From assembly GCA_021776755.1 (NCBI GenBank), contig JAJFFI010000043.1:1-5899 (forward strand): 5,899 nt of DNA, given 5' to 3'. Each line of letters starts with the position of its first letter. The first letter of the stretch is position 1. The notes beneath the pieces are model-generated. The model saw only the letters and a program-made list of their open reading frames with translations. It did no database searches and had not been told where the DNA came from. Shown in pieces: positions 4,564-5,899 of this stretch. This DNA is from Alphaproteobacteria bacterium. GTDB taxonomy: Bacteria; Pseudomonadota; Alphaproteobacteria; JAJFFI01. The translations under genes were made by a program, and so were the position numbers.

Positions 4564-5075
4564 TTCCGCAACCTCGGCGCGGCGCCGCCCGCAGCAGCAC
4601 GCCCGTGGCGCAGCGCGCCGATGCCCGCCCAGTAGGCGCCGGCCTCGCACATCGGGCAGGCCGGCGAGCTGCCGTACATCACCGCGCCCCGCACGTTCTC
4701 GCGCCCGACCCGGCGGGCCACATCGCGGAGCGCCTCCATTTCGGCATGCGCGGTCGGGTCGTTGTGCAGCACCACCCGGCTCGGCGCCTGACCGATGATC
4801 TTTCCGTCCTTCACGATGACTGCGCCGTAGCCCTGATCGCCGGTATGGGAGGCGAGGTCCCGCATCTCGATCGCGCGGGCGGCGAAAGCCCGGGGCGTGG
4901 CTTCGGCGGGCTGCTCGATGGGCGGCATCGACCGGTCGGCGCCGGCTTGTCCTCCGCGAAACAGCAACGGAAGCGCGGCAAGCGTTCCGGCCATCCGGCC
5001 GCCCCATCGCAAGAAGGTCCGGCGAACGAGCGTTTTTCGGACTAAACCGTGCTGCGGCAGACTGTGATCTGTCAC
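4557..5075 (-). CDS. Tat-exported HAE/CPMC zinc-dependent deaminase
   Basis: This 172-residue deaminase-superfamily protein has an export signal. Zinc-site residues are His110 and Glu112 in TAHAEMEAL, and Cys140/Cys143 in ACPMC (Pro before the first Cys is replaced by Ala). The strand GYGAVIVKDGKIIG lies at 82-95. The N-terminus has a twin-arginine motif VRRTFLR at 17-23, a hydrophobic stretch MAGTLAALPLLF at 28-39, a basic c-region residue Arg40 and a likely cleavage after AGA at 44-46. That is a textbook Tat signal, so the enzyme should be folded with zinc before export to the periplasm. The start is GTG at 5075, chosen because AGGAGAA lies 8 nt upstream and the start follows the TRAP stop by 1 bp; the next ATG (residue 28) would delete the Arg pair. 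The C-terminus APRLRKC is complete, judged against the paralogue. Substrate unknown. Confidence 0.87.
   Translation of the reverse strand: MTDHSLPQHGLVRKTLVRRTFLRWGGRMAGTLAALPLLFRGGQAGADRSMPPIEQPAEATPRAFAARAIEMRDLASHTGDQGYGAVIVKDGKIIGQAPSRVVLHNDPTAHAEMEALRDVARRVGRENVRGAVMYGSSPACPMCEAGAYWAGIGALRHGRAAAGGAAPRLRKC
4571..4575 (-). promoter_or_regulatory. Ribosome binding site of the second deaminase, inside the first deaminase gene
   Basis: GAGGT on the minus strand lies 7 nt before the ATG at 4563 and is embedded in the last codons of the upstream paralogue. Together with the ATGCTGA overlap it supports coupled translation and the 4563 start. Confidence 0.6.
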
Positions 5076-5076
5076 G

Positions 5077-5899
5077 TCAGAGCTTCTCCTTTTCCACCTC
5101 GATCCCGGCTGCGGCGCGGCGCCCCCACAGCACGCGCCAGACCACGAGGGCGGTCCCGATCAGGGCGCCTGCCGCATCGCTGTAGCCGCCGCCGGGGATC
5201 GCGCCCGCCGGCACCAGCAGCAGCAGGCCTGCAACGGCGAAACCGACCCGCGCCGGAATGCCCAGTGGCCCCGCGAAATACCCCACGACGCCGACCGAGC
5301 CAAGCCACACGCCCGCAATCGCCGAGACGGTGGCAAGCGCAATGGCAACGGGCTCGCCGATGAACAGCAGCGTCGGCGCATAGGCGAAGAGGAACGGCAC
5401 CACATAGGCCGGCCATCCAAACCGCATCGCCTCCCAGGCCGTCCGCATCGGCGGCGCGCCGGCCAGGCTTGCGGCTGCGAACGCGGCGATCGCCACCGGC
5501 GGCGTCACCATCGACATCATGCCGAAATACAGCACGAAGAGATGCGCCGCCATCGGCTCGACGCCGAGCGTCTTGATGGACGGCGCCATAAGCGCCGCGA
5601 GCAGCACATAGACGCTGATGGTCGGCATCCCCATGCCGAGCAGGATCGAGATGCCGGCGGCGGCCAGCAGCAGCAGCGGCAGGCTGTTGTCGACCATGCT
5701 GACCAGGTTCTGGGTGAGCGCGAAACTCAGCCCGGTGCGGTTCAGGACGCCGATGATCACGCCCGCCGCGGCGGTGATGATGATGATGTCGATGACCGCG
5801 AGGCCCACGCGCCGCAGCAGGTCGGGGATGCTCCGCGGCGTCAGGCGAGTGCCGTCGTAGGGGACGAGAAAACCCAGCACGAGCATGGCGGCCGCCGCC
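5077..5899 (-). CDS. TRAP transporter fused permease (4TM/12TM type), C-terminal part, runs off right edge
   Basis: This is the last 273 residues of an inner-membrane TRAP permease. TRAP systems are sodium-driven importers that use a periplasmic binding protein. Numbered from the Met at 5886 (an internal codon, since the frame continues beyond the window), visible hallmarks are GMGMPTISVYVLLAALMAPS at 84-103, the loop FGMMSMVTPPVAIAAFAAASLAG at 121-143 (key residues MMSMVTPP) and AMRFGWPAYVVPFLFAYAP at 153-171. These match the large DctM-like domain of the fused permeases that usually partner with TAXI-type binding proteins. About eight hydrophobic segments are present. The three after residue 180 form the C-terminal extension typical of the fused type, and the protein ends in a charged tail, EVEKEKL. 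The small-subunit part and any binding-protein gene would lie to the right. The stop is 1 bp from the GTG of the Tat deaminase, so the genes are almost surely co-transcribed. Confidence 0.92.
   Translation of the reverse strand, partial: AAAAMLVLGFLVPYDGTRLTPRSIPDLLRRVGLAVIDIIIITAAAGVIIGVLNRTGLSFALTQNLVSMVDNSLPLLLLAAAGISILLGMGMPTISVYVLLAALMAPSIKTLGVEPMAAHLFVLYFGMMSMVTPPVAIAAFAAASLAGAPPMRTAWEAMRFGWPAYVVPFLFAYAPTLLFIGEPVAIALATVSAIAGVWLGSVGVVGYFAGPLGIPARVGFAVAGLLLLVPAGAIPGGGYSDAAGALIGTALVVWRVLWGRRAAAGIEVEKEKL
5084..5090 (-). promoter_or_regulatory. Ribosome binding site fixing the GTG start of the Tat deaminase
   Basis: AGGAGAA on the minus strand ends 8 nt before GTG at 5075. It lies inside the last codons of the TRAP permease gene. 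This strong site is the reason for choosing the GTG, which keeps the whole Tat signal. Confidence 0.75.

Noticed and set aside
4557..4620. Frameshift or truncation at the end of the first deaminase
   Set aside because: The short tail after YWAGIGAL looked broken at first, but the final APRLRKC lines up with APKYGGC of the paralogue, so the gene is probably intact.
4564..5007. Upstream extension of the second deaminase to 295 residues
   Set aside because: This part is an out-of-frame reading of the first deaminase gene, Arg-rich and domain-free. The ATG at 4563 has its own ribosome site and gives a family-like N-terminus.
5618..5860. Plus-strand open frame opposite the TRAP permease
   Set aside because: It is antisense to strongly conserved TRAP motifs, with repetitive Met/Arg/Ser content and no ribosome site.

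Overview
The window is GC-rich and gene-dense, and most genes use GC-ending codons. It looks like the chromosome of an alphaproteobacterium. The reasons are the fused 4TM/12TM-type TRAP permease, CreA, a Tat-exported enzyme, and strong SD-led operons. This lineage call is inference; no rRNA or marker gene is present. I see no mobile element, CRISPR array, tRNA or rRNA.

Layout, left to right. (1) A response regulator is read leftward from 173 and runs off the left edge. (2) A gene-free stretch at 174-578 holds several dyad symmetries. It ends in a possible leaderless promoter for (3) a rightward nitrilase-family amidohydrolase (579-1382), which converges with only 2 bp to spare on (4) a leftward three-gene operon. 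In transcription order that operon is an Ldh2/DpkA-type NAD(P)H-dependent dehydrogenase (3344-2319), CreA (2285-1764) and a YoaB-like RidA-family protein (1735-1385), with gaps of 33 and 28 bp. (5) An 85-bp divergent gap with a perfect inverted repeat separates this operon from (6) a rightward exported SH3-domain protein (3430-4089). That gene converges on (7) a second leftward operon: the C-terminal part of a fused TRAP permease (entering from the right edge, stop at 5077), then two tandem paralogous HAE/CPMC zinc deaminases (5075-4557 and 4563-4120). The TRAP stop and the first deaminase start are 1 bp apart. The two deaminases overlap by 7 bp.

The most unusual unit is the right-hand operon. 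The first deaminase starts at a GTG with a strong Shine-Dalgarno sequence and carries a clear twin-arginine signal peptide, so it should fold in the cytoplasm and be exported to the periplasm. Its downstream paralogue keeps an RRRFL stretch at the N-terminus but lacks a hydrophobic segment, so it should be cytoplasmic. Together with the TRAP importer this suggests a catabolic or salvage module with a deamination step on each side of the inner membrane and uptake in between. The substrate cannot be read from the sequence.

The central genes share a loose theme of amide, imine and keto-acid chemistry: an omega-amidase-like nitrilase, a RidA-type enamine/imine deaminase, and an Ldh2 family that includes cyclic-imine reductases. 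That functional link is inference from family knowledge and adjacency only.
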